Positions 1 through 5,803 of a stretch of DNA of 11,706 nt are shown piece after piece. A program made the position numbers and the translations under genes. Position 1 is the first letter of the stretch, and each line of letters opens with the position of its first letter. The notes beneath the pieces are model-generated. The model saw nothing but the letters and a program-made list of their open reading frames with translations, had not been told where the DNA came from and made no database searches. The stretch is from Candidatus Aenigmatarchaeota archaeon (GTDB lineage: Archaea > Aenigmatarchaeota > Aenigmatarchaeia > GW2011-AR5), in contig JACPJX010000022.1 of assembly GCA_016187365.1 (NCBI GenBank), positions 1-11,706 on the forward strand, in the 5' to 3' direction.

Positions 1-5
1 ACGTG

Positions 6-64
6 AGAGGCATTGTGTCTTCACAATGCCTCTAGCTGCGGTATACGTCATAGACGTATACCGC
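6..64. repeat. Tandem pair of perfect 12-bp hairpins
   Basis: Two perfect inverted repeats lie side by side. The first has arms AGAGGCATTGTG (6-17) and CACAATGCCTCT (22-33) with a 4-base loop. The second has arms GCGGTATACGTC (38-49) and GACGTATACCGC (53-64) with a 3-base loop. They lie downstream of the minus-strand pilin ending at 143, so they could mark the 3' end of that transcript, but no long T-run follows on the minus strand. They could instead belong to the hairpin family seen elsewhere in the window. The function is not known. Confidence 0.7.
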
Positions 65-142
65 TACGTCCGCCATCATACTTATTTTGGATACAATCAT
101 TAATGCGTTTGCCGGAAAGACTGAAAAACTGGCTCATGCCGC

Positions 143-589
143 TCAAGGGAACCTCAGTTCGGCCGGGTTCTTCTTGCAGTTTGTCGAGAAAACCTGTATC
201 TTCTGCGGCTTCGCAGGCTCGCCTGTGCCGGCAACGAAGAACGTCACGCCGCCCGGCGCGAGCGGGTCGGTTGCATTGAAGTCCTTTATATTATATTGCT
301 TGCTTTTCGTGGCGTCGCTGTATTCGACGACCGCCTTTATGTCGGTCAGGTTGAGCCTGTCGCCAAGGTTCTTTATCCTGACGCTTATCGTCCCGTTGTT
401 GAAGGACAGGGAGCCTATGTCAAGCACGCCTATGCACTCGGCCTCGCTCGAGGACTGCTCTATCTTCTGCGTGGAGAACTGGGTCGCCCACGTGGCCATT
501 ATGCCCGCTATGGCCATGGTGAACGCTATGAGGAGCACGGCGGCTATGAGGGGCGATATGCCCTTTTTCGAGCGGAGAAATTGCTTCAT
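143..589 (-). CDS. Archaeal type IV pilin (Pilin_N / DUF1628-like), 148 aa
   Basis: This is a surface pilin subunit. The protein begins MKQFLRSKKG followed by ISPLIAAVLLIAFTMAIAG, the class III prepilin signal of archaeal pilins: a short basic n-region, predicted cleavage after G10, then a hydrophobic helix (about residues 11-33) that anchors the subunit before assembly and forms the filament core afterwards. The rest is an extracellular beta-rich domain with two cysteines (in EC near residue 51 and TNC near the C-terminus) and several N-x-S/T sequons. I chose the ATG at 589 because GAGGG lies 7 bases upstream and it gives a normal short n-region. The frame is open to a TTG at 667, which would give an unusually long leader. 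It is the last gene of the pilin run and has its own TATA-like box near 700-710. Family assignment is firm; whether it is the major subunit is unknown. Confidence 0.9.
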   Translation of the reverse strand: MKQFLRSKKGISPLIAAVLLIAFTMAIAGIMATWATQFSTQKIEQSSSEAECIGVLDIGSLSFNNGTISVRIKNLGDRLNLTDIKAVVEYSDATKSKQYNIKDFNATDPLAPGGVTFFVAGTGEPAKPQKIQVFSTNCKKNPAELRFP

Positions 590-611
590 CTTGATGCCCT
601 CTGAATCCTGT

Positions 612-680
612 ATCTTCAAAGGAGCTTTAATGACTTCAATCCTTTGAGATGTTAAAGGAATTTTCAATTCCTTTCAACAT
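612..680 (-). promoter_or_regulatory. Structured 5' leader of the 148-aa pilin: two bulged hairpins
   Basis: Between the TATA-like box (700-710) and the ATG at 589 lies a leader of about 90 bases, long for this window. It holds two inverted repeats. In one, arms AAAGGAATT (654-662) and AATTCCTTT (666-674) enclose a 3-base loop, with ATGTT (649-653) and AACAT (676-680) pairing below one unpaired base (675). In the other, TCAAAGGA (616-623) pairs with TCCTTTGA (640-647), with ATC/GAT below unpaired base 615. The two lower stems share bases 649-650, so the structures compete. A role in translation control or mRNA processing is inference. Confidence 0.5.
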
Positions 681-698
681 TTAATCTATGACTGAAGG

Positions 699-712
699 CA
701 ATATATATACTT
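699..712 (-). promoter_or_regulatory. TATA-like box for the 148-aa pilin
   Basis: Minus-strand AAGTATATATATTG lies between the stop of the 150-aa pilin (742) and the start at 589. Transcription would begin near 680, giving a leader of about 90 bases. A nearly identical AAGTATATATATGG precedes the neighbouring pilin, which suggests that both pilins are expressed separately from strong TATA boxes. Confidence 0.55.
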
Positions 713-741
713 TTTTCGGGCATTGAAAATTTTTTGGCGCA

Positions 742-1194
742 TCAGGGGCAGTTCGGCGACTCGGTATATACATGGGACGTGCCGCCGCACGTCGTCGTTA
801 TTATGAGCCTCGAGAAGTCGGTGGGGCATGAAGGCACGCCTACCCCGCTGAACGACAGTTGTACGACCTCGCCCTTCGCGAGGTTGCCGAGGGTCGTCGT
901 GGTGCTGTGGTTGTGCCCTGTCCTGTTTATGAGCTGGGCCGACGTCAGGGTGATGGCCTGGAATCCCTGGTTCCTCACCTGCGCCCTTGCCGTGCCCGAA
1001 GTTCCGTTGCTTATGTAAAGCGACTCAACAGTGAGGTCGGCCGAGGAGCAGCTTATCGCCTCGGTTGTCCTGTTGCTTACCGTGTTCGTGGTGTCCTTCG
1101 ACAGGGTGTTGACCCATCCTCCTATGATGACGGAAAGCGAAACCACTATGGCAAGGAGCAGGACTGATGCAACAAGCGGAGAGATGCCCTTCAT
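742..1194 (-). CDS. Archaeal type IV pilin (Pilin_N / DUF1628-like), 150 aa
   Basis: This is a second classical archaeal pilin. The protein starts MKG and continues ISPLVASVLLLAIVVSLSVI, so the prepilin n-region is only three residues and predicted cleavage follows G3. The hydrophobic helix spans about residues 4-27. The extracellular part is rich in Ser and Thr, has several N-x-S/T sequons and four cysteines (SCSS, PSC, TTC and PNC near the end) that could form two disulphides. I chose the ATG at 1194 over an ATG at 1227 because it puts the signal at the very N-terminus and lies about 36 bases from a strong TATA box. It is separated from the 148-aa pilin by a promoter, not by a tight overlap. 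The two pilins share the signal but their outer domains look different, so they are probably not recent duplicates. Confidence 0.9.
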   Translation of the reverse strand: MKGISPLVASVLLLAIVVSLSVIIGGWVNTLSKDTTNTVSNRTTEAISCSSADLTVESLYISNGTSGTARAQVRNQGFQAITLTSAQLINRTGHNHSTTTTLGNLAKGEVVQLSFSGVGVPSCPTDFSRLIITTTCGGTSHVYTESPNCP

Positions 1195-1223
1195 AACGTC
1201 ACTATATGATGTATGAATGAATG

Positions 1224-1237
1224 CCATATATATACTT
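1224..1237 (-). promoter_or_regulatory. TATA-like box for the 150-aa pilin
   Basis: Minus-strand AAGTATATATATGG is centred about 36 bases before the ATG at 1194, giving a leader of about 10 bases. It begins partly beyond the 3' end of the upstream gene (stop at 1237), so the box sits exactly at that gene's end. Confidence 0.6.
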
Positions 1238-1974
1238 TATCTTATGTTTCTGACATCGGCGACGATGAAATCGGAAGACGAGTAGAGCGTGTAGAAGACG
1301 TCGTACGTGGGCGTCGAATTGACCAGCATGTGGACGATGCAGAACGGCTTGTCGCTGCCGGTCCTGAGTATTTCCGTATATCCTGTGCCGGAGCTGCTCG
1401 TGAGGTTGCCGTCTATCATTATGGTGGAGTTTGTGAAGTTCAGGACGCTGCCGCCGCTTTTTTCCTTCAGCGAGATGAAGGTCTCGTTGGTCCTTATTGC
1501 CGGAAGCGGCGACGCCCTTGCGGTTTTCCTGAAGACGGCCTTTATGAACGGGTTCTCCATGACGAGCTCGCTGGAGCCATCTCCTGTCTCGTCCTTCTCG
1601 TAGCAGTCGACCTGCGAGCCCGAGACGAACACCAGGTTGTCCGAAATTACCGAGGACTGGTATTCCACGAATTCGGCGGCGGCTGTTTTTTCATATATTA
1701 CGCTGTCCTCCTCGTCCAGCACCTCATAGCTGTCCTTGACGGAGAACGGGAAGAGCCTGGAAGAGCCCGCGCCCTCCTTCTCCACCTCGCTTATCTGGTT
1801 GTCAAGCAGCATGAGGAATGACTCGGACTGGTCTATGTCGCCGAGGACGGAAGCGGAGTCCAGAGCGGATTTGCTTTGCGTCAGCACGATGTATATGGAC
1901 GCGGTCGTTATCATGACTATTGCCGCCAGGGACAGCATGACGTTCATAAACACCACCCGTTTCGGAAATTCCAT
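1237..1974 (-). CDS. Membrane-anchored pilin-cluster protein, 245 aa
   Basis: I do not recognise a named family. The N-terminus is MEFPKRVVFMNVML, then a single hydrophobic helix (about residues 10-33) and about 210 extracellular residues. There is no clean K-G prepilin site, so it may be a minor pilin with an odd cleavage site or a simple N-anchored surface protein. The segment after the helix (about 35-65) is acidic and looks helical; the rest is mixed, with two cysteines (DCYE and FCIV) and four N-x-S/T sequons in the last third. The ATG at 1974 is favoured by a TATA-like box about 33 bases upstream; ATG 1947 is an alternative. The tnpB element lies immediately upstream and separates it from the rest of the operon, so its present promoter may be partly or wholly element-derived. 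Confidence 0.75.
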   Translation of the reverse strand: MEFPKRVVFMNVMLSLAAIVMITTASIYIVLTQSKSALDSASVLGDIDQSESFLMLLDNQISEVEKEGAGSSRLFPFSVKDSYEVLDEEDSVIYEKTAAAEFVEYQSSVISDNLVFVSGSQVDCYEKDETGDGSSELVMENPFIKAVFRKTARASPLPAIRTNETFISLKEKSGGSVLNFTNSTIMIDGNLTSSSGTGYTEILRTGSDKPFCIVHMLVNSTPTYDVFYTLYSSSDFIVADVRNIR

Positions 1975-2000
1975 GCTTCAGCTTGGGGAGGAGAAACGGC

Positions 2001-2011
2001 ACTTTTAAATG
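2001..2011. promoter_or_regulatory. Shared TATA-like box between tnpB and the 245-aa gene
   Basis: ACTTTTAAATG reads as a TATA-like box on both strands. On the plus strand it is about 23-26 bases before the tnpB ATG (2029), fitting a leaderless mRNA. On the minus strand it is about 33 bases before the ATG at 1974. A single box that starts two divergent transcripts would link the pilin gene's expression to the inserted element. Confidence 0.4.
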
Positions 2012-2028
2012 TCTTCACGCCTATAAGT

Positions 2029-3315
2029 ATGACTGGTAAGATTGTGAGAAAGTGCATCGTTTTGAATAATCGGGATTTAACATCCTCAAAAAAGTCTGTC
2101 TTGGATAGATTTGTTTTCGAATATCTCCGCACTCTTGACGCACACTGCCTGCAACTTCCTATGGCACTTTCCTCTACTTACTTGCACCATCTGACATATT
2201 CAGGCATACGCAAGACCTCCTTTTTGCCAAGCGACATTGTTCAGGAAGCGAGAAAAGACATTTGGAAACAGGGAAAGTATTTTGAAGGCAACGGATTTAC
2301 CGAAGGAACTGATTTTAAACAGTGTTCCATCCGCCTCAACAAAAGATGGTTCAGATTCATCAAAACCGAAAGAGGAAATCCGTGCTTCAAGGTTACTTAT
2401 TCTCCGAAGAAGACTCTTGTAATACCTGTCCAGACCGACAGGCAGTATGAACGATTTAATTCTTTTCTGAATGAAGGCTGGGTTTTTGACAACGTTTCTG
2501 TTTTGTCTGACGGCAGGATTTCCGTTGTCCTTGAAAAGGAATTTGAGAAGCCCGAAATCAAGCATAGATATGCAGTTGGTATTGACATCGGCTCTTCCAC
2601 ACTTGCTGCTGTGACCGTGTTTGATACGCATACTTCTAAAGTTGTAAGGCAGGTTTATTTCGGAAAAGATGTTGCCAAGCAACAGCGAAGATTTATCAAA
2701 AGAAGAGACTACCTGAAAAGCCTCGCTGACAAAGGCTCTCACAGAGCCGTGCAAAGCCTTCATAGGCTTAAAAGAAACCAGAGAAACTTCGTCAAGACAA
2801 GAAGCGGTCAAATCGCCAAGGAAATCATAAATCTTGCGAAGTCCTATGATGCTTATATTTCTGTTGAAAAATTGAAGAATGTCAGAGGCAAAAAAGGAAA
2901 ATTTAACAGGCAGGCTAACCAAAAAATCAGCAAGATTCCATATGGAAAGCTCAAAGAGTTCCTCAAGTCTAACTGCGAGATGTTCCAGATTCCTCTTCAT
3001 GAAGTTGATGCTTACCACACTTCCAAATGGTGTTCCCGCTGCGGTGCAGTGAACAGAGGGCATACTCTCAAAAACTATGCCATCTACAAATGCGGCTCGT
3101 GTGGTCAAACCGTGAACAGCGACAGGAAAGCTTCGCTTGCTGTCGCTGTAAAATCTGTCTTGGAGCGGAACAAAACTCGCAGTCTTACCAGCTTGAGTTC
3201 TATCCAGATTTCCAAGGCACGAGTCCCAGTAAACGGACTTCTGCGTTCCGATGCCGTTGATGATTTGCGTTCTGTGAGCCATAATTATCAGCCTATGGAA
3301 TGCCATGTCCTTTAG
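2029..3315 (+). CDS. tnpB: TnpB, RNA-guided RuvC nuclease of IS200/IS605 family, 428 aa
   Basis: TnpB is an RNA-guided DNA nuclease, an ancestor of Cas12, that uses an omega RNA read from the element's right end. The RuvC residues appear intact: RuvC-I D186 in AVGIDIGSSTL, RuvC-II E280 in DAYISVEKLKN, and RuvC-III D365 in VNSDRKASLAV, where the usual D-x-N-A-A pattern is changed to D-R-K-A-S. A zinc finger lies between the last two (C335-x2-C338 and C355-x2-C358). Residues 1-175 form the wedge/REC part and 210-265 a basic helical stretch. At 428 aa it is full length. The frame is open further upstream, but ATG 2029 begins MTGKIVRKC, a typical start, and sits at TATA distance. The gene is less G/C-rich than the pilin genes around it. 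It is probably active, but this is not shown. Confidence 0.92.
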   Translation: MTGKIVRKCIVLNNRDLTSSKKSVLDRFVFEYLRTLDAHCLQLPMALSSTYLHHLTYSGIRKTSFLPSDIVQEARKDIWKQGKYFEGNGFTEGTDFKQCSIRLNKRWFRFIKTERGNPCFKVTYSPKKTLVIPVQTDRQYERFNSFLNEGWVFDNVSVLSDGRISVVLEKEFEKPEIKHRYAVGIDIGSSTLAAVTVFDTHTSKVVRQVYFGKDVAKQQRRFIKRRDYLKSLADKGSHRAVQSLHRLKRNQRNFVKTRSGQIAKEIINLAKSYDAYISVEKLKNVRGKKGKFNRQANQKISKIPYGKLKEFLKSNCEMFQIPLHEVDAYHTSKWCSRCGAVNRGHTLKNYAIYKCGSCGQTVNSDRKASLAVAVKSVLERNKTRSLTSLSSIQISKARVPVNGLLRSDAVDDLRSVSHNYQPMECHVL

Positions 3316-3330
3316 GGCGTGGTAGTTTAC
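3303..3330 (+). ncRNA. Right-end hairpin; likely 3' scaffold of the TnpB omega RNA
   Basis: The 8-bp stem 3303-3310/3315-3322 with a TTTA loop overlaps the tnpB stop (3313-3315) and is followed by TAGTTTAC. In studied elements the omega RNA covers the 3' part of tnpB plus the right end, and the guide is the flanking DNA. The guide would then start near 3331 with TTAGGGAACCCTCC, that is the 3' end of the adjacent pilin gene. The position of the guide boundary is inference. Confidence 0.45.
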
Positions 3331-3972
3331 TTAGGGAACCCTCCATGTCCTGTTGTATATGTCCTTGTACCTGACGCTAATATCTTTTTCCTCGAGCGTT
3401 ATGTCGGTCATGAGCGTTATGAACAGCGAAGGGCTCTGGACGCTCAGGTTCAGCAGATCCTTCCTGTCCTGGTTCGCGGTTGTATACGTGAGATTGAGCT
3501 CCACCGTGCCGTTTGCCGTGAAGTTGAACTCCAGAGTCTGGTTCCTCCTGTCGCCGAGGGTGAACTGCGAGGATGCCGGCGCCGTATTGGTGCCGCTGAG
3601 CGTGGCATTGACGTTGTCGCTGAGGAAATTCCCCAGCGTCACCGAGTATTTGCCTGTCGAGCCGTTCGCGTATGCAAACAGGTAAAGCATCTTTGCGCCG
3701 CGGGTGTCCCGGACGAACGACGAGAAATTGAAGATGTAATCCTGGCCGCTCCTGTTGATGTCGGCCTGCATCGAGGCAATCCCTGCCGCGTGCTGGTACT
3801 CCCTTACTATGTTCCTCATCTCGAGGTCCTCCGTCTTTATCTCCTGGGCGCGCTTCTCCTCGAAGACGTCGTATATGTCGAGGACATTCCTCAGGATAAG
3901 GAAGCTGATGAGCACGAATATCATGGCTATCAGGAACATCTGCCCCTTTCTATTCATTTTTTCCACAGCCAT
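3331..3972 (-). CDS. Type IV pilin-like protein (KGQ-type signal), 213 aa
   Basis: Probable minor pilin or surface subunit. The N-terminus MAVEKMNRKGQ is followed by MFLIAMIFVLISFLIL, a prepilin-like signal with predicted cleavage near KGQ at residues 9-11, and one hydrophobic helix to about residue 28. The region 35-60 is charged and helical. The extracellular part carries at least eight N-x-S/T sequons (for example NFSS, NGST, NATL, NLTY) and no cysteine. I chose ATG 3972 because GGAGG lies 8 bases upstream; the next ATG at 3957 overlaps the previous stop as ATGA and is a fair alternative. The start lies inside the end of the 135-aa pilin gene (19-base overlap), so the two are probably co-translated. 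Its stop codon abuts the tnpB element, so transcription from this operon would now run into tnpB antisense. Confidence 0.82.
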   Translation of the reverse strand: MAVEKMNRKGQMFLIAMIFVLISFLILRNVLDIYDVFEEKRAQEIKTEDLEMRNIVREYQHAAGIASMQADINRSGQDYIFNFSSFVRDTRGAKMLYLFAYANGSTGKYSVTLGNFLSDNVNATLSGTNTAPASSQFTLGDRRNQTLEFNFTANGTVELNLTYTTANQDRKDLLNLSVQSPSLFITLMTDITLEEKDISVRYKDIYNRTWRVP

Positions 3973-4361
3973 AGTTTAATCCTCCTTTCCAGGTATTCAG
4001 ACCTGTACCCGGCGACGTAATAGTCGATGCTCACGACATCCTTGTTTTCCGGGACGTTCAAACTTGAGCACGACGTGCCGCATATTTCCGCCTCGAAATT
4101 TATGGTGGACGGCAGTATCGCTTTCAGTTCGTTTTCTATTACGGACTCGTTGTTCCCGCTGATGTATTTCCTGATGACCTCGGTGTCGTCAAGGTACTTC
4201 AGCGCATGGAATCCCTGCACCTTCAGCGTCGCTATGTCGGTCTGCGTCTTTTCCGGGAAGCTCCTGAATACGGCGACCGCCACGACGACCACTATGCCCA
4301 CCGCTACCAGGACCTCAAGCGTGTAGACAAAGCCTTTCTTCCGCTGGAATTCTGTTTTCAT
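3954..4361 (-). CDS. Type IV prepilin-like protein, 135 aa
   Basis: Pilin-like subunit with a near-classical prepilin signal: MKTEFQRKKG, predicted cleavage after G10, then FVYTLEVLVAVGIVVVVAVAVF. The conserved acidic residue is a glutamate at mature position 6 rather than the usual 5. The outer domain (about residues 35-135) has an ICGTSCSS double cysteine, one N-x-S sequon and a basic C-terminus ending LWLWKK. I chose ATG 4361 because it gives a normal n-region and GAGGTG lies about 10 bases upstream. The frame stays open to an ATG at 4418 that would add the sequence RCFKKGFSKQKWL; that extension arises from a 39-base duplication holding the same ribosome site. It follows the hairpin array 4421-4528 in a 180-base gap within the pilin run, so it may be expressed at a different level from the genes upstream. 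Confidence 0.85.
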   Translation of the reverse strand: MKTEFQRKKGFVYTLEVLVAVGIVVVVAVAVFRSFPEKTQTDIATLKVQGFHALKYLDDTEVIRKYISGNNESVIENELKAILPSTINFEAEICGTSCSSLNVPENKDVVSIDYYVAGYRSEYLERRIKLWLWKK

Positions 4362-4362
4362 G

Positions 4363-4417
4363 TTTTTGAAACACCTCAACCATTTCTGTTTCGAAAATCC
4401 TTTTTTGAAACACCTCA
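4363..4417 (-). repeat. 16-bp direct repeat carrying a duplicated ribosome site
   Basis: Plus-strand TTTTTGAAACACCTCA occurs at 4363-4378 and again at 4402-4417, an offset of 39 bases. On the minus strand each copy reads TGAGGTGTTTCAAAAA, so the GAGGTG ribosome site of the 135-aa pilin is present twice, in the same frame (13 codons apart). The downstream copy is placed correctly for ATG 4361; the other overlaps ATG 4418. Confidence 0.7.
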
Positions 4418-4420
4418 TTC

Positions 4421-4528
4421 ATCCGCAAAGGAATGAAATTCCTTTGGGATGTCTGCGAAAGAGCTTCGCTCTTTCGAGATGCCAAAGACCTTTGGTCTTT
4501 GTGCATTGAAGAGCACGCTCTTCACACA
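4421..4528 (-). repeat. Array of four tight hairpins between two pilin genes
   Basis: Four inverted repeats follow one another. H1: CAAAGGAAT (4426-4434) and ATTCCTTTG (4438-4446), with ATCC/GGAT below unpaired G4425. H2: CGAAAGAGC (4456-4464) and GCTCTTTCG (4468-4476), with TCT/AGA below unpaired G4455. H3: CAAAGACC (4483-4490) and GGTCTTTG (4494-4501), with ATGC/GCAT below unpaired T4502. H4: TGAAGAGC (4507-4514) and GCTCTTCA (4517-4524), with TGTG/CACA outside. Loops are 3, 3, 3 and 2 bases. The array fills the gap between the 276-aa gene and the 135-aa pilin, so it would be in a shared transcript and could act in processing or protection of the pilin mRNA. Confidence 0.75.
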
Positions 4529-4541
4529 TTTCCGTTTCGGA

Positions 4542-5372
4542 TTATCCCACCTGGACCGTAAGCCTCCCCCTTTTAACGAATCCTGAAGAGTTCTGGTAAA
4601 GCAGATACCTCTGCATCGCCACCACGTTGCCCTTCCTCGGCAGTTCGCCGCCGAACGACACGAAGTTCGTGCCGCTTTCAATGTCCAGCAGTTTTATGCT
4701 GAAATCCCTCCTGAACGACGTGGCGTTCCTGACAAGCGTGTAGTTCGCGTTCATGAACCTCTGGAGCTGCCTGAACTGCATGAGCTCGAGTTTTTCCGGA
4801 AAGAATATCGTCTCGGTGAGGTTGTCGGTGCCGCTGACGGAGACGGACCTCGACGAGAAATTGCTGTCGTCGTCAAAGTAGACATTCACGTACCTGACCT
4901 GGCTGGAATTGACGGGCAGGGCGAAGGTTATGTTGGTCGTGCTTATCTGGTAGGCTAAACTGTTGTTGTTCTCGTCGTAGACGGTGGTGGAATTTATGTC
5001 GATTGACTGGAAGCCGAGTTCGGAGTAGTTGAACGTCACGAGTTCGCTTGCCACGTTGGCTGGCGTTGCGCTCCTGTTTATCAGGAAAGGCTGCGTGTTG
5101 TTTATGACTATGAGCATCCTGTAGGCCCTCGTATGGAATCCGAGCCTCCTCACCTCGCTCTCGCTTGTCCAGTTCAGCGGCTCTGCCGGGAAGTCGGCGG
5201 CGCTCAGGAGGTCGGACGCCTCCGCCCTCACGAGCAGTATTTCGGAATCCTCGTTCACCGTGGAGATGTAGCCAGTTATGTACTGGGCGAGGAATACGAC
5301 CACTATGAAGAAGAACCCGAAGGCCACGACATAGTCTATCTGGATGAAGCCCTTCTTCTTTTTCACTCTCAT
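4542..5372 (-). CDS. Type IV pilin-like protein with D at +5, 276 aa
   Basis: Large pilin-like surface protein. The N-terminus is MRVKKKKG, predicted cleavage after G8, then FIQIDYVVAFGFFFIVVVFL. Mature position 1 is F and position 5 is D, standing in for the E5 of bacterial type IV pilins, so the classic signal is kept with an aspartate. The hydrophobic helix ends near residue 30. The outer domain of about 245 residues has at least ten N-x-S/T sequons, no cysteine, and a basic C-terminus. I chose ATG 5372 because it overlaps the stop of the upstream gene as ATGA, the usual translational coupling; the frame is open further up but the upstream residues are a shadow of the 130-aa gene. It is followed downstream by the hairpin array before the next pilin. 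Confidence 0.85.
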   Translation of the reverse strand: MRVKKKKGFIQIDYVVAFGFFFIVVVFLAQYITGYISTVNEDSEILLVRAEASDLLSAADFPAEPLNWTSESEVRRLGFHTRAYRMLIVINNTQPFLINRSATPANVASELVTFNYSELGFQSIDINSTTVYDENNNSLAYQISTTNITFALPVNSSQVRYVNVYFDDDSNFSSRSVSVSGTDNLTETIFFPEKLELMQFRQLQRFMNANYTLVRNATSFRRDFSIKLLDIESGTNFVSFGGELPRKGNVVAMQRYLLYQNSSGFVKRGRLTVQVG

Positions 5373-5761
5373 ATGTTGCTCATCTCTATCGCCTTGGTGC
5401 CGTTCACGTACTGGTAAAGCGTGATTTTCGTCTGCCCGCCGGCTGAAAAGCCCCTGTAGGCCCCGGGCAGCCCTATCATGCACGTCACGTTGCGGCGCGG
5501 GTTGAAGAAAGTCTCTATCATGACGCTTGAGCCGTTGAATGACGCCCTGTATTTCGTGTCACCTATTTTTTCCGGCATGCCTATATTTATGCTCCCGAGG
5601 GTGTCGTTGTACCTCCCGGGGATGTTGCCGGTCACGTATACCTTCGCGACCGCGCCCTTCACGAGGAGGCACAGGTGGTCTATCTCGCTCTCGACTATGA
5701 AGTCCTGGTACTCGTCCCTTATGTTGTTCGTGAAGTTTATCACGAAAAGTATGAGGAACAC
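5369..5761 (-). CDS. Small pilin-like protein; start uncertain, probable frameshift at 5803-5804
   Basis: Read from the GTG at 5761 this is 130 aa, but that start cuts its hydrophobic helix in half. The frame continues upstream without a stop to 5803 and reads TANIIGHTITVLFGVFLIL before the visible part, a convincing membrane helix. No ATG, GTG or TTG lies in that stretch. The ATG at 5807 overlaps the previous stop as ATGA, as at other junctions here, but is one base out of frame: removing one A of the AA at 5803-5804 would give MTANIIGHTITVLFG and a standard coupled start. The outer domain has NDT, NGS, NVT and NGT sequons and two cysteines (HLCLL and VTCMI). I infer a minor pilin or membrane-anchored subunit, 145 aa if the frame is restored. 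The shift could be a sequence error or a real mutation. Confidence 0.6.
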   Translation of the reverse strand: MFLILFVINFTNNIRDEYQDFIVESEIDHLCLLVKGAVAKVYVTGNIPGRYNDTLGSINIGMPEKIGDTKYRASFNGSSVMIETFFNPRRNVTCMIGLPGAYRGFSAGGQTKITLYQYVNGTKAIEMSNI

Positions 5762-5803
5762 CCCGAAAAGGACCGTTATCGTGTGGCCTATTATGTTCGC
5801 CGT

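Larger units (their letters stand above)
1990..3330 (+). mobile_element. IS200/IS605-type element carrying tnpB only (left end uncertain)
   Basis: The element holds one gene, tnpB, and no Y1 transposase tnpA, so it needs a transposase in trans or survives as a TnpB homing or regulatory unit. The right end is well supported: stem CCATGTCC (3303-3310) and GGGCGTGG (3315-3322), a TTTA loop and two G-U pairs, overlaps the tnpB stop and is followed by TAGTTTAC, which resembles the right ends of many archaeal elements of this group. I place the end at about 3330, directly against the stop codon of the neighbouring pilin gene (3331). The left end lies somewhere in 1975-2028. These elements make no target duplication, and I see none. 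Confidence 0.6.

Noticed and set aside
667..667. TTG start giving the 148-aa pilin a 36-residue n-region
   Set aside because: The ATG at 589 has a good ribosome site and a normal prepilin n-region; the extra codons lie in the hairpin leader.
1213..1821. 202-aa plus-strand ORF opposite the 245-aa gene
   Set aside because: No domain, no ribosome site, shadow of the minus-strand gene.
2200..3306. 368-aa minus-strand ORF opposite tnpB
   Set aside because: It has no recognisable domain and is the complement of a gene with intact RuvC and zinc-finger motifs.
3319..4020. 233-aa plus-strand ORF across the 213-aa pilin gene
   Set aside because: Composition is rich in Arg, Val and Glu as expected from the reverse of a coding strand; the minus strand has prepilin signals and ribosome sites.
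4421..4528. CRISPR array
   Set aside because: The units are inverted repeats with differing stems, not identical direct repeats with spacers, and no cas genes are present.
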